From NCBI RefSeq assembly GCF_000783395.1, contig NZ_JSFK01000001.1:765176-829175 (forward strand): 64,000 bases of DNA. Reading direction: 5' to 3'. The notes under the pieces were generated by a model, which saw only the letters and a program-made list of their open reading frames with translations, was not told where the DNA came from and did no database searches. Source of the stretch: Pseudomonas chlororaphis. Lineage in GTDB: Bacteria > Pseudomonadota > Gammaproteobacteria > Pseudomonadales > Pseudomonadaceae. Positions 55,253 to 63,699 of the stretch are shown here, piece by piece. A program made the translations under genes and the position numbers. Within the stretch, counting starts at the first letter, position 1, and the number at the start of each line of letters is the position of its first letter.

Positions 55253-56176
55253 TCAGGCTTGTTCAGGGGCGGCGAACGGTGCGTCCAGCGGCAAAGTGTC
55301 GAAGGTGCGCAGCAGTTCGATGAGGATTTGCGTGGCCGGGCCCAAGGGTTTGTCCTTGTTCGAATACAGATAGAAGCTGGAATTGCGGTTGCCGCCCCTG
55401 TCCAACGGTAGCAGCTTGAGCGAGCCATCCTTCAATTCCCGCTCGATCATGTGTCGTGGCAGCCAGGCAAAACCGAGGCCGCTGCTGACAAACGTGGCGG
55501 CGGTGGCGAGGCTGCCGACGGTCCAGCGCTGCTCGGCGCCGAGCCAGCCGACATCCCTTGGTTGCTGGCGGCCGGAGTCGCGGATCACCACTTGCATCTG
55601 GGTTTCCAGATCCTGAAAGCTCAGTTCGCGATTGAGCCGGTGCAGCGGGTGATCGGGGTGGGCGACGGCGACGAACTCTACGTCGCTCAATTCCGCGCCG
55701 AGGTAACCGGGAATGCTCAAGCCAGTGATGGCCAGATCGGCCACGCCTTCGAGCAGCACTTCTTCGACACCCGACAATACTTCTTCACGCAGACGCACGC
55801 GGCAGCCACGACTCTGCGGCATGAACGCGGTCAGTGCGCGAACGATGCGTGCGCTCGGGTAGGCCGCATCGACTACCAGCCGCACCTCGGCTTCCCAACC
55901 TTGCTCCATATGGTGGGCAAGATCTTCCAGTTGGCTGGCCTGTTTCACCAATTGTCGCGAACGACGCAGCAACACGCCGCCGGCTTCGGTGAGCACGGCT
56001 TTACGCCCGTCGATGCGCAGCAACGGCACGCCGAGCTGGTCCTGCATGCGGGCGACGGTGTAACTCACCGACGATTGCGAACGGTGCAAGGCCTCAGCGG
56101 CCTGGGCGAATCCGCCGTGGTCGACCACGGCCTGCAATGTTCGCCATTGATCCAGGGTCACGCGGGGCGCTTTCAT
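55253..56176 (-). CDS. LysR-family regulator
   Basis: 307 residues. N-terminal helix-turn-helix: GFAQAAEALHRSQSSVSYTVARMQDQLGVPLL. It starts at ATG 56176 after AGGAG. Its stop is 14 bases before the alpha/beta hydrolase gene, on the same strand, an unusual co-transcribed regulator; it likely acts on its own operon or on the divergent gene at 56226, about 50 bases from its start. Confidence 0.9.
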   Translation of the reverse strand: MKAPRVTLDQWRTLQAVVDHGGFAQAAEALHRSQSSVSYTVARMQDQLGVPLLRIDGRKAVLTEAGGVLLRRSRQLVKQASQLEDLAHHMEQGWEAEVRLVVDAAYPSARIVRALTAFMPQSRGCRVRLREEVLSGVEEVLLEGVADLAITGLSIPGYLGAELSDVEFVAVAHPDHPLHRLNRELSFQDLETQMQVVIRDSGRQQPRDVGWLGAEQRWTVGSLATAATFVSSGLGFAWLPRHMIERELKDGSLKLLPLDRGGNRNSSFYLYSNKDKPLGPATQILIELLRTFDTLPLDAPFAAPEQA

Positions 56177-56225
56177 CAATAGCTCCTCTTGTCCTAAGCT
56201 GGCCGTCCCTCATGGAGACTGCCGA

Positions 56226-56540
56226 ATGAAAAAATTCTGTTGTGTGCTGCTGGCGTTGCTACCGCTGAGTGCTTTTGCTTACCCGATTGATGTGGAGAAG
56301 AATCTCAACGGCATGAAGATCGACTACGAGACCTTCGACACCGATAACGACATCGGCTCGATTCGGGTGGCCAACTACGGTGATGTCGATGCAACGTGCA
56401 AAGCTGTGTTCAGCAATGGCCCGGAAGCACCGCGCACCCGCACGATCGAGGTACCGGCCGGCAAACATAAAAACGCCACGGCCAAGTTCACCCGCGAGAT
56501 CATCAAGCTGCGCATCAATCTGACCTGCACCCCGAAATAA
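56226..56540 (+). CDS. Small secreted protein of unknown function
   Basis: 104 residues. A signal peptide (FCCVLLALLPLSAFAYP) is followed by a short beta-rich mature chain ending INLTCTPK with a pair of cysteines (residues about 58 and 101) that could form a disulfide. In some Pseudomonas genomes such proteins are mislabelled 3-phosphoglycerate kinase; there is no kinase motif. Divergent from the LysR gene. The ATG is preceded by GGAGACTGCCGA. Confidence 0.78.
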   Translation: MKKFCCVLLALLPLSAFAYPIDVEKNLNGMKIDYETFDTDNDIGSIRVANYGDVDATCKAVFSNGPEAPRTRTIEVPAGKHKNATAKFTREIIKLRINLTCTPK

Positions 56541-56554
56541 CACCGCGAACCCTT

Positions 56555-56642
56555 GTGGGAGCGAGCTTGCTCGCGAAAGCGGTGTGTCATTCAACAGGGA
56601 TGTCGACTGATACGGCCAATTCGCGAGCAAGCTCGCTCCCAC
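56555..56642. repeat. REP pair, GTGGGAGCGAGC family
   Basis: Inverted REP pair directly after the small secreted protein gene. Confidence 0.9.
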
Positions 56643-56772
56643 AGGGTATGCGTCAGTATCTAAACGAATTCTTCGATACTTTGCAGCAATTATTTGCGCT
56701 TTTTCATCGATTCAACTCTGTTTAACCTTCACTCCATCGACCTACAACATTCTCGGATGGAGGCTACACACC

Positions 56773-57372
56773 ATGTCCCGCGTTCTGATCATTGAAAGCA
56801 GCGCCCGCCAGCAAGACTCGGTATCCCGTCAACTGACCCAGACCTTCATCAGTCAGTGGAAAGCGGCGCACCCGACCGATCAGATCACCGTACGTGACCT
56901 CGCCGTGAATCCGGTGCCACACCTGGACATCAATCTGCTCGGCGGCTGGATGAAACCCGCTGAGCAACGCAACCACAGCGAACAAGCGTCGCTGGACCGC
57001 TCCAACGAATTGACCGATGAATTGCTCGCCGCCGACGTGCTGGTCATGGCCGCGCCGATGTACAACTTCGCCATCCCGAGCACCCTCAAGGCCTGGCTCG
57101 ACCACGTACTGCGTGCCGGCGTGACCTTCAAGTACACCGAAACCGGTCCGCAAGGCCTGCTCAGCGGCAAACGTGCGTACGTGCTCACCGCTCGCGGTGG
57201 CATCTACGCCGGCGGCCCGGCCGATCATCAGGAACCGTACCTGCGTCAGGTGATGGGTTTCATCGGCATCAACGACGTGACGTTCATTCACGCCGAAGGC
57301 ATGAACCTCGGTGGCGATTTCCAGGAGAAGGGCCTGAATCAGGCCAACGCCAAGCTGTCCCAGGTCGCTTGA
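56773..57372 (+). CDS. azoR: FMN-dependent NADH azoreductase
   Basis: 199 residues, flavodoxin-like AzoR. MSRVLIIESSARQQDSVSRQLTQTF contains the FMN phosphate loop, and APMYNFAIPSTLKAWLDHVLRAGVTFKYTETGPQGLL near residue 95 is the family hallmark. Reduces azo compounds and quinones with NADH. Single gene, with a terminator about 110 bases on. Confidence 0.93.
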   Translation: MSRVLIIESSARQQDSVSRQLTQTFISQWKAAHPTDQITVRDLAVNPVPHLDINLLGGWMKPAEQRNHSEQASLDRSNELTDELLAADVLVMAAPMYNFAIPSTLKAWLDHVLRAGVTFKYTETGPQGLLSGKRAYVLTARGGIYAGGPADHQEPYLRQVMGFIGINDVTFIHAEGMNLGGDFQEKGLNQANAKLSQVA

Positions 57373-57480
57373 TATGTTAATCGCCAGATAATCGCCGATT
57401 GTTTAAGTGACCTGGCGCAACCCCTTCAAGGCTCTACGCGCATCGAACCTCCCTTTGCACTTGTTGCTCCTGAGTGCTGT

Positions 57481-57519
57481 AGCCCGATTGAACGCATTAG
57501 CGAGATCGGGCTTTTTTTT
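57481..57519 (+). terminator. Rho-independent terminator
   Basis: AGCCCGAT / ATCGGGCT stem with a 16-base loop followed by eight T residues, on the plus strand. Confidence 0.85.
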
Positions 57520-57540
57520 GCCTGCGATTCACCGATCCCT

Positions 57541-57625
57541 TGTAGGAGCTGCCGAAGGCTGCGATCTTTTGATCTTGTTTTTTAAAATCAACATCAAAAG
57601 ATCGCAGCCTTCGGCAGCTCCTACA
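57541..57625. repeat. Palindromic repeat, GCCGAAGGCTGCGATC family
   Basis: Perfect inverted arms TGTAGGAGCTGCCGAAGGCT and complement around a short AT-rich spacer. Confidence 0.9.
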
Positions 57626-57693
57626 CGGGGATTTGTGTTGGTTGCGGAATCGAAAAACCGCTATCGTCGCCGCCATTCGATTTCGAGGCGAGC

Positions 57694-58551
57694 ATGGGCT
57701 ATCTACTTTTTGTCACGCTGATCCAGGCGTTTTCCTTCAGTCTGATCGGCGAATACCTGGCCGGTCACGTCGACAGTTATTTCGCGGTGCTGGTGCGCGT
57801 AGTGCTGGCCGGACTGGTGTTCATTCCGTTGACCCGCTGGCGTTCGGTGGAACCTTCGTTCATGCGCGGCATGTTGGTGATTGGGGCGTTGCAGTTCGGT
57901 GTGACTTACGTTTGCCTCTATCTGAGCTTCCGTGTGCTGACGGTGCCCGAGGTGTTGCTGTTCACCATCCTCACACCGCTGCACGTGACACTGATCGAAG
58001 ATGCGCTGAACCGACGCTTCAACCCGTGGGCGCTGATCGCCGCGCTGGTGGCGGTGAGCGGGGCGGCGGTGATTCGTTTCGACAGCATCAGTCCGGATTT
58101 CTTCATGGGCTTCCTGTTGCTGCAACTGGCCAACTTCACCTACGCGGCAGGGCAGGTGATGTACAAGCATCTGGTGGCCAAGCACCCGAGCGATCTGCCG
58201 CACTATCGGCGCTTCGGCTTCTTCTACCTCGGTGCACTGGCGGTGGTGCTGCCTGCATTCCTGATGTTCGGCAAAGCGAATTTCCTCCCGGAAGCACCGC
58301 TGCAATGGGGCGTGTTGCTGTTTCTCGGCCTGGTCTCGACCGCGTTGGGCATGTACTGGTGGAACAAGGGTGCGTGCATGGTCAACGGCGGCACGCTGGC
58401 GGTGATGAACAACCTGCATGTGCCGGTGGGGTTGCTGCTGAATCTGCTGATCTGGAATCAGCATGAGGAACTGGGGCGGCTGTTCCTTGGCGGCAGCGTC
58501 ATCCTCGCTGCCGTATGGATCAGCCGACTGGGCATCCGCCGCACCGCATGA
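57694..58551 (+). CDS. EamA-type amino acid / carboxylate exporter
   Basis: 285 residues and ten membrane helices. The gene opens MGYLLFVTLIQAFSFSLIGEYLAGHVDSYFAVLVR, as in the carboxylate/amino acid/amine transporter group of DMT proteins (YddG/BAT-like). Second repeat includes WGVLLFLGLVSTALGMYWWNKGACMVNGGTLAVMNNLHVPVGLLLNLL. Substrate unknown. Single gene between two palindromic repeats of the same family. Confidence 0.88.
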   Translation: MGYLLFVTLIQAFSFSLIGEYLAGHVDSYFAVLVRVVLAGLVFIPLTRWRSVEPSFMRGMLVIGALQFGVTYVCLYLSFRVLTVPEVLLFTILTPLHVTLIEDALNRRFNPWALIAALVAVSGAAVIRFDSISPDFFMGFLLLQLANFTYAAGQVMYKHLVAKHPSDLPHYRRFGFFYLGALAVVLPAFLMFGKANFLPEAPLQWGVLLFLGLVSTALGMYWWNKGACMVNGGTLAVMNNLHVPVGLLLNLLIWNQHEELGRLFLGGSVILAAVWISRLGIRRTA

Positions 58552-58556
58552 TCCGG

Positions 58557-58629
58557 TGTAGGAGCTGCCGAAGGCTGCGATCTTTTTATCTTTAAAGTCT
58601 AAAGATCGCAGCCTTCGGCAGCTCCTACA
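58557..58629. repeat. Palindromic repeat, GCCGAAGGCTGCGATC family
   Basis: TGTAGGAGCTGCCGAAGGCT and inverted partner directly after the DMT gene, before the convergent MscS stop. Confidence 0.9.
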
Positions 58630-58642
58630 GGGGAATTGTGTT

Positions 58643-59941
58643 TTACAGGAGGTGTTTCTGCGGCTCGGGAATGCTGGCTGCGCCAAGTACCGCCGGCAAC
58701 AGGCCAGAGCGTAAATCCCCGCCACTCGGCTGCTGATACAGACTCAGCCCGAACTCCGGCAACACCGCCAGCAGATAATCGAAAATATCCCCCTGAATCC
58801 GCTCGTAATCGGCCCACACCGTGGTGCGGGTGAAGCAGTAGATCTCCAGCGGAATGCCCTGCGCGGTGGTCTGCATCTGCCGCACCATGCAGGTCATGTT
58901 CGGCTGAATCTCCGGATGACTCTTCAGATACGCCAGTGCATAAGCGCGAAACGTGCCGATATTGGTCATGCGCCGGCGGTTGGCTGACATCGCCGCGACA
59001 TTGCCCTGGGCCTCGTTCCACGCTTTTAATTCGGCTTTCTTGCGGCTCATGTAGTCGGTCAGCAGATGAACCTGGGACAGTTTTTCTTCTTCGTCATCGC
59101 GGATGAAGCGCACGCCGCTGGCGTCGATGAACAGGCTGCGCTTGATCCGCCGCCCGCCGGATTGCTGCATGCCGCGCCAGTTTTTGAATGACTCGGACAT
59201 CAGCCGCCAGGTCGGGATCGAGACGATGGTCTTGTCAAAATTCTGCACCTTGACCGTGTGCAGCGTGATGTCGACCACGTCGCCATCGGCGCCGACCTGC
59301 GGCATTTCGATCCAGTCGCCGACCCGCAGCATGTCGTTGCTGGTCAACTGCACACTGGCGACGAACGACAGCAAGGTGTCCTTGTAGACCAACAGAATCA
59401 CCGCCGACATCGCACCCAGACCGGACAGCAGCAACAGCGGCGAACGGTCGATCAGTGTGGCGACGATGATGATCGCGCCGAACACGTACAAAACCATTTT
59501 CGCCAGTTGCACGTAGCCTTTGATTGAGCGCGTGCGCGCATGCTCGGTGCGCGCATAGATGTCGAGCAGGGCATTGAGCAGGGCGCTGACCGACAACAGC
59601 AGGAACAGAATGGTGAACGACAACGCCACATTGCCGAGAAAGGTCATGGCGGTTTTGCTCAGCTCCGGCACCAGATGCAGGCCGAATTGGATGACCAGCG
59701 ACGGCGTCATCTGCGCCAGACGCTGAAACACCTTGTTGTGCCGGAAGTCGTTGATCCAGTGCAGCGACGGCTGGCGTCCGAGCATGCGGCTGGCATGCAG
59801 GATCAGGTAACGCGCCACTCGTCCGAGCACCAGCGCGATCACTAGCAGCAGCGTCAGGGCGAGGCCGGCCTGCAACAGTGGATGCTGTTCGAGGGTGCCC
59901 CAGAGGTCCTGGGCGTTGAGCCAGAGCTGTTTGAAATCCAT
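58643..59941 (-). CDS. YbdG-like mechanosensitive (MscS) channel
   Basis: 432 residues. About four or five membrane segments cover residues 20-190; the pore helix region is YKDTLLSFVASVQLTSNDMLRVGDWIEMP, followed by the MscS beta domain GADGDVVDITLHTVKVQNFDKTIVSIPT. A YbdG-type long C-terminal domain follows. It opens under hypo-osmotic stress. Single gene. The ATG at 59941 has a normal spacing to the divergent helicase promoter. Confidence 0.92.
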   Translation of the reverse strand: MDFKQLWLNAQDLWGTLEQHPLLQAGLALTLLLVIALVLGRVARYLILHASRMLGRQPSLHWINDFRHNKVFQRLAQMTPSLVIQFGLHLVPELSKTAMTFLGNVALSFTILFLLLSVSALLNALLDIYARTEHARTRSIKGYVQLAKMVLYVFGAIIIVATLIDRSPLLLLSGLGAMSAVILLVYKDTLLSFVASVQLTSNDMLRVGDWIEMPQVGADGDVVDITLHTVKVQNFDKTIVSIPTWRLMSESFKNWRGMQQSGGRRIKRSLFIDASGVRFIRDDEEEKLSQVHLLTDYMSRKKAELKAWNEAQGNVAAMSANRRRMTNIGTFRAYALAYLKSHPEIQPNMTCMVRQMQTTAQGIPLEIYCFTRTTVWADYERIQGDIFDYLLAVLPEFGLSLYQQPSGGDLRSGLLPAVLGAASIPEPQKHLL

Positions 59942-60132
59942 ATGAGCAACGATTCTTCTGTAAGACGCGATGGGTGATTAGAGCATTTAAGCCGCCGTGT
60001 ATTACCGTTGGAGACAAATCGAGCAACAAAAAAGCCACTGATTACGTCCGTTTGCATAAAGAAACTCGGCCTGAGCGCTCGAAACCGGTAACCTATGCAG
60101 CTGTTTTTTTGCATATCTTCGAGGTAGCACCC

Positions 60133-61473
60133 GTGTTTTCCCAATTCGCCCTGCACGAACGCCTGCTTAAAGCTGTGGCCGAGCTGAAATTTGTCGAGCC
60201 AACGCCTGTGCAAGCCGCGGCCATCCCGCTGGCGCTCCAAGGGCGTGATCTGCGGGTGACGGCGCAAACCGGTAGCGGCAAAACCGCCGCTTTCGTTCTG
60301 CCAATCCTCAATCGCCTGATCGGCCCGGCCAAGGTCCGCGTCAGCATCAAGACGCTGATCCTGCTGCCGACCCGTGAGCTGGCCCAACAGACCCTGAAGG
60401 AAGTCGAACGCTTTTCGCAGTTCACTTTCATCAAGTCCGGCCTGATCACCGGCGGTGAAGACTTCAAGGTCCAGGCCGCGATGCTGCGCAAAGTGCCGGA
60501 CATCCTCATCGGCACCCCGGGCCGGATGATCGAGCAACTCAACGCCGGCAACCTCGACCTCAAAGAAGTCGAAGTACTGGTGCTCGACGAAGCCGACCGC
60601 ATGCTCGACATGGGTTTTGCCGAAGACGTGCAGCGTCTGGTCGACGAATGCCCGAACCGTCAGCAGACCATGCTGTTCTCCGCCACCACCGGTGGTTCCG
60701 GCCTGCGCGAGATGATCGGCAAGGTGCTGAACAACCCTGAGCACTTGCAGCTCAACGCGGTCAGCCAGCTGAACTCGACCACCCGTCAGCAAATCATTAC
60801 CGCCGACCACAATCAGCACAAAGAGCAGATTGTGAACTGGCTGCTGGCCAACGAGACCTATCAGAAGGCCATCGTCTTCACCAACACCCGCGCCATGGCT
60901 GACCGTATCTACGGCCGCCTCGTGGCTCAGGAATACAAAGCGTTCGTGCTGCACGGCGAGAAAGACCAGAAGGATCGCAAACTGGCGATCGATCGTCTGA
61001 AACAGGGCGGCGTGAAGATTCTGGTGGCGACCGACGTCGCGGCCCGTGGTCTGGACGTTGATGGCCTGGATCTGGTGATCAACTTCGACATGCCACGCAG
61101 CGGCGACGAATACGTGCACCGCATCGGCCGTACTGGCCGCGCCGGTAACGACGGTCTGGCGATCTCGCTGATCTGCCACGGCGACTGGAACCTGATGTCG
61201 AGCATCGAGCGCTACCTGAAGCAGAGCTTCGAGCGCCGTACCATCAAGGAAGTCAAAGGCACCTACGGCGGCCCGAAAAAGGTCAAAGCCTCGGGCAAAG
61301 CCGTCGGCGTGAAGAAGAAAAAGACCGACGCCAAGGGCGACAAGAAGAAAACCGCCGCGAAGACGCCGACCAAGCGCAAGAGCGTCAACCGTCCGAAGCC
61401 GGACTCGTTGGTGAGCAGCGATGGCATGGCCCCGCTGAAGCGCCGCAAGCCGGCCGAGCCTGCGGCTGAGTAA
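60133..61473 (+). CDS. DEAD-box RNA helicase
   Basis: 446 residues from GTG 60133, after GAGGT. Q motif FVEPTPVQAAAIPLALQGRDL, motif I AQTGSGKTAAFVLP near residue 45, DEAD in VLDEADRMLDMGF near 150, SAT in LFSATTGG near 180, and HRIGRTGRAG near 335. The C-terminal 75 residues are Lys-rich (VKKKKTDAKGDKKKTAAKT) and likely bind RNA, as in SrmB/RhlE-like helicases. A longer reading from 59974 is not supported. It ends in a strong terminator. Confidence 0.93.
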   Translation: MFSQFALHERLLKAVAELKFVEPTPVQAAAIPLALQGRDLRVTAQTGSGKTAAFVLPILNRLIGPAKVRVSIKTLILLPTRELAQQTLKEVERFSQFTFIKSGLITGGEDFKVQAAMLRKVPDILIGTPGRMIEQLNAGNLDLKEVEVLVLDEADRMLDMGFAEDVQRLVDECPNRQQTMLFSATTGGSGLREMIGKVLNNPEHLQLNAVSQLNSTTRQQIITADHNQHKEQIVNWLLANETYQKAIVFTNTRAMADRIYGRLVAQEYKAFVLHGEKDQKDRKLAIDRLKQGGVKILVATDVAARGLDVDGLDLVINFDMPRSGDEYVHRIGRTGRAGNDGLAISLICHGDWNLMSSIERYLKQSFERRTIKEVKGTYGGPKKVKASGKAVGVKKKKTDAKGDKKKTAAKTPTKRKSVNRPKPDSLVSSDGMAPLKRRKPAEPAAE

Positions 61474-61488
61474 GTTTCAGGCGCGCAT

Positions 61489-61519
61489 AAAAAACCCGGA
61501 CAATGTCCGGGTTTTTTTT
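61489..61519. terminator. Rho-independent terminator
   Basis: AAAAAACCCGGACA / TGTCCGGGTTTTTTTTT: a GC stem flanked by A-run and T-run. Serves the helicase (+) and, in reverse, the 61527 gene (-). Confidence 0.93.
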
Positions 61520-61526
61520 TCGTCCA

Positions 61527-62126
61527 TCAGTTGCCGAGCTGGCCACTGGTGTCGGCGTCAAAGCGCCGCTTGGCTTGTTCCGCCGCCGGTTTCAATGCGG
61601 CGAGCAAGGCCGATTCGCTGTACAGCCGCGTGACCGCCAGATCCTTCGGCGTTGGCTCAATCGGGATCAATACGTCCTCACCGTCGGCATGCAGCCAGAT
61701 CGCCACGACGTGCAGCGCCGAGACAAACAGCACGCGCAACTCAACGGTCTTGCCCTGGAGTTGCGGCGCTTGTTCTGCCAGTTTCAGCGCACCCACCGTA
61801 GCAGCGGCGTGATCGCCGTGGTTCAGCGAGGCAAACTCGACATGCCCGCGCACCTCGGCCAGTTGCGCATCGGCAATCGTCACGCCATCGGCGAACACCA
61901 GGTAATGCCAGTCGCCGAGGCGGGCGTCTTTCAGCCCTTTGCCGTGGCTCAGGTCCTCCAGATTGAGCGAGTAGCCACGGTACGCCTCGCTGAGGCTGAT
62001 TTTCGCAGGTAGCGCATTGGCGAACTGGCGATTGGCGCCAAAGCCTTGGGTTTGCAGTGCCGCTTGCAGCGCCGGACGCAAGGTCTGTACGCCGTTGGAA
62101 GGCGCCTTTGGATAAGTCAGTTGCAT
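61527..62126 (-). CDS. Unknown protein coupled to the papain-like protease
   Basis: 199 residues, no family recognised. Not secreted by signal peptide, no membrane segment. It begins MQLTYPKAPSNGVQTLRPALQ and is rich in Ala and Leu. A strong AGGAGGG ribosome site overlaps the protease stop codon (12-base gap), so its translation follows the protease. It could be an inhibitor, chaperone or substrate of the protease; by itself there is no way to say. It ends in the helicase-side terminator. Confidence 0.72.
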   Translation of the reverse strand: MQLTYPKAPSNGVQTLRPALQAALQTQGFGANRQFANALPAKISLSEAYRGYSLNLEDLSHGKGLKDARLGDWHYLVFADGVTIADAQLAEVRGHVEFASLNHGDHAAATVGALKLAEQAPQLQGKTVELRVLFVSALHVVAIWLHADGEDVLIPIEPTPKDLAVTRLYSESALLAALKPAAEQAKRRFDADTSGQLGN

Positions 62127-62138
62127 GATGTCGCCCTC

Positions 62139-62723
62139 CTAGTTTTTCACGGTGAAGTAAGTGTGAGTCCAGTTGCCGCCGCCGTTGTAGGCACGGGGGA
62201 ATGCGTTCAGTGCGCGGGTCGAATAACCGTAGATCGAGTCCGCCACCAACACGTAATCGCCATTGGTGCCGTAGATCGTCAGAAAGTGCGCACCACCACC
62301 GTACCAGGCGCAGCGCAGGCCGACCGGGCGACCCATGCTGATCTGGTTCTGGATGGCCGACATCTGTAGCGAACCCTGATTCATGCCGTTGTAGCTGCGG
62401 GTGGTTTGCAGCGCCGAATCCAGATAGCCGTAAACGTTGCACGGCCCCGGCTGATTGCAGCAGTTACGGTCCAGTTGGGTGCTGGCGACGCCGCACTGCG
62501 TCCAGTTGCCGGTGCCGTAATAGTTGCCGACCGAGGCGGAAACGGCGGCCCAGCACCAGTTGGTCTGGGTCTGTTTCTGCATGTTGAAGTTGAGGCTACC
62601 GGCGGCGAGGGCGCTGATTTGTTCAGCAGCCTCGACCTCGACCAGTTGCGGGTCGAGCAGATGGCCAGTCAGGCACATTGGCAAAGATTCGCCAGTGAAT
62701 TGCGTTGCTTCTGTGGTTAACAT
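62139..62723 (-). CDS. Papain-like cysteine protease (C70/AvrRpt2-like)
   Basis: 194 residues. The triad residues are spaced as in AvrRpt2-type peptidases: Cys57 in QTNWCWAA, His146 in GGAHFLTIYG, Asp162 in ADSIYGY. Many Cys and aromatic residues lie between. The first 50 residues look like a propeptide or leader (LLDPQLVEVEAAEQISALAAG) without a classic signal peptide. A plant-associated type III effector role is known for AvrRpt2; this chromosomal copy, coupled to an unknown gene, is not obviously an effector. Start at 62723 follows GGAGG. Confidence 0.82.
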   Translation of the reverse strand: MLTTEATQFTGESLPMCLTGHLLDPQLVEVEAAEQISALAAGSLNFNMQKQTQTNWCWAAVSASVGNYYGTGNWTQCGVASTQLDRNCCNQPGPCNVYGYLDSALQTTRSYNGMNQGSLQMSAIQNQISMGRPVGLRCAWYGGGAHFLTIYGTNGDYVLVADSIYGYSTRALNAFPRAYNGGGNWTHTYFTVKN

Positions 62724-62881
62724 TTTTCAATCCTCCATGAGTGAAAACAAGCGTCCAGCTTGTGTGGGTGTAGCGGTGTTGCCGAGCGATCGGTGTTCAC
62801 GGGTTGCCATGTCATATGGCGGGTTCCGATCTCGTTGCTCGATGTAACCGTAGATGCGGATATGCGTTAATGCAAATAAAT

Positions 62882-62899
62882 AAATGCATAAATGCATTT
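62882..62899. promoter_or_regulatory. ATGCAT dyad upstream of the protease
   Basis: AAATGCATAAATGCATTT is a near-perfect palindrome (AAATGCAT-N-AATGCATTT-like) with two ATGCAT boxes, 159 bases before the protease start. Neighbouring ATGCG and ATGCAAA repeats at 62864-62876 strengthen a protein-binding site. The regulator is unknown. It overlaps no gene. Confidence 0.45.
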
Positions 62900-62905
62900 T
62901 CAAGG

Positions 62906-62976
62906 GCGAAAGATCGCAGCCTTCGGCAGTTCCTACAGGGTTCGGTGCAGGCGCTGCCGAAGGCTGCGATCTTTCG
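62906..62976. repeat. Palindromic repeat, GCCGAAGGCTGCGATC family
   Basis: GCGAAAGATCGCAGCCTTCGGCA ... and the inverted partner, with a shortened centre (GTTCCTACAGG). Confidence 0.85.
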
Positions 62977-62979
62977 CTT

Positions 62980-63255
62980 TTAGCTTTCCGCTTTTTTCTC
63001 CGCCGTGCCCAACTCTTTCAACCGCTGATCAATCAACTGGCATTTGTCCGGCAGATCCGCACTGGCCGTGCCCAGATCCATCTTCTGCAATTCGGCATTG
63101 ATCTCCTTGGCCTTGGCCGGATTCTGTTCGGTGAGCTTGGCGACTTCCTTGGCCAGCTGTTCGCGTTTGGCGGTGGCTTCTTCCGGCGTACAGGCCCAGA
63201 CAGGTAGGGCACAGGCGAGGGTGGTGGCGATCAATAGTGTATTAAGGATTTTCAT
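62980..63255 (-). CDS. Small secreted protein of unknown function
   Basis: 91 residues. A signal peptide (LNTLLIATTLACALPVWA) is followed by a Cys (ACTPEE) and a helical, charged mature chain (EATAKREQLAKEVAKLTEQNPAKAKEINAEL). Cleavage just before the Cys would resemble a lipoprotein, but the lipobox is weak (PVWAC). Two cysteines could also pair. No family recognised; the ATG follows an AGGA-like site. Single gene. Confidence 0.75.
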   Translation of the reverse strand: MKILNTLLIATTLACALPVWACTPEEATAKREQLAKEVAKLTEQNPAKAKEINAELQKMDLGTASADLPDKCQLIDQRLKELGTAEKKAES

Positions 63256-63699
63256 GGAGGACGGCCTCAGTTCCGGTCAAGGCGGGTTGATCGGTTGAGG
63301 GCTGCTGGCCTGGAAAAGTTCAGTGCAATGCACCTGATGCGTGTCGACTTGTGTGACCGATAAGTCGCGATTTTCGGCAAAACTTCGATTATGTCCCGAA
63401 AAGCCGCGTTCTAGAGCGGTTGCCCAAAAAGCCTTGTTACGACTTATTGACGCCAGAATGATGGCAATCTACCATCGCGCCATCACATTGATATCAATAT
63501 GCGCTTTCGAGGGATCGAACAGACTTTTTGCAGTCTGCACTGCGATTGTTTTCGCAGCGTTTCGGACGTTCTGACCGAAACGCGCATTTATCCCCATTTG
63601 TTTCTTTCACTCTGCCGGCACCCTGATTTTTGCCGGGTAGGGATTGCTTTGCCTGTCGATTGGCCCGATCAACTTGCCCGTTGCAAAGAGACTTTAAAC
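63256..63699. other. Gene-poor region before the TPS adhesin
   Basis: 444 bases, AT-richer than the flanks. It includes a palindrome ATTGATATCAAT at 63487-63498 and a hairpin at 63557-63583. No TpsB transporter gene is in it. A small reading frame (63341-63574) has no coding support. It should hold the adhesin promoter. Confidence 0.6.
63557..63583. promoter_or_regulatory. Nine-base inverted repeat before the adhesin gene
   Basis: GCGTTTCGG-N9-CCGAAACGC is a perfect inverted repeat, 117 bases before the adhesin start. It can be an operator or an RNA stem in a leader. Confidence 0.4.

Larger units (their letters stand above)
57373..57693. other. Gap between azoR and DMT exporter
   Basis: 321 bases. 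It holds a terminator at 57481-57519 that lies far from the azoR stop, and the palindromic repeat 57541-57625. The stretch 57376-57480 is untranslated and could be a long 3' UTR or a small RNA that ends at the terminator. Confidence 0.55.

Noticed and set aside
59854..61179. 441-residue minus-strand frame
   Set aside because: Antisense to the DEAD-box helicase and continuing into the MscS gene in a different frame.
63487..63498. ATTGATATCAAT as an ANR/FNR box
   Set aside because: The half sites TTGAT and ATCAA overlap; a real site needs four bases between them.
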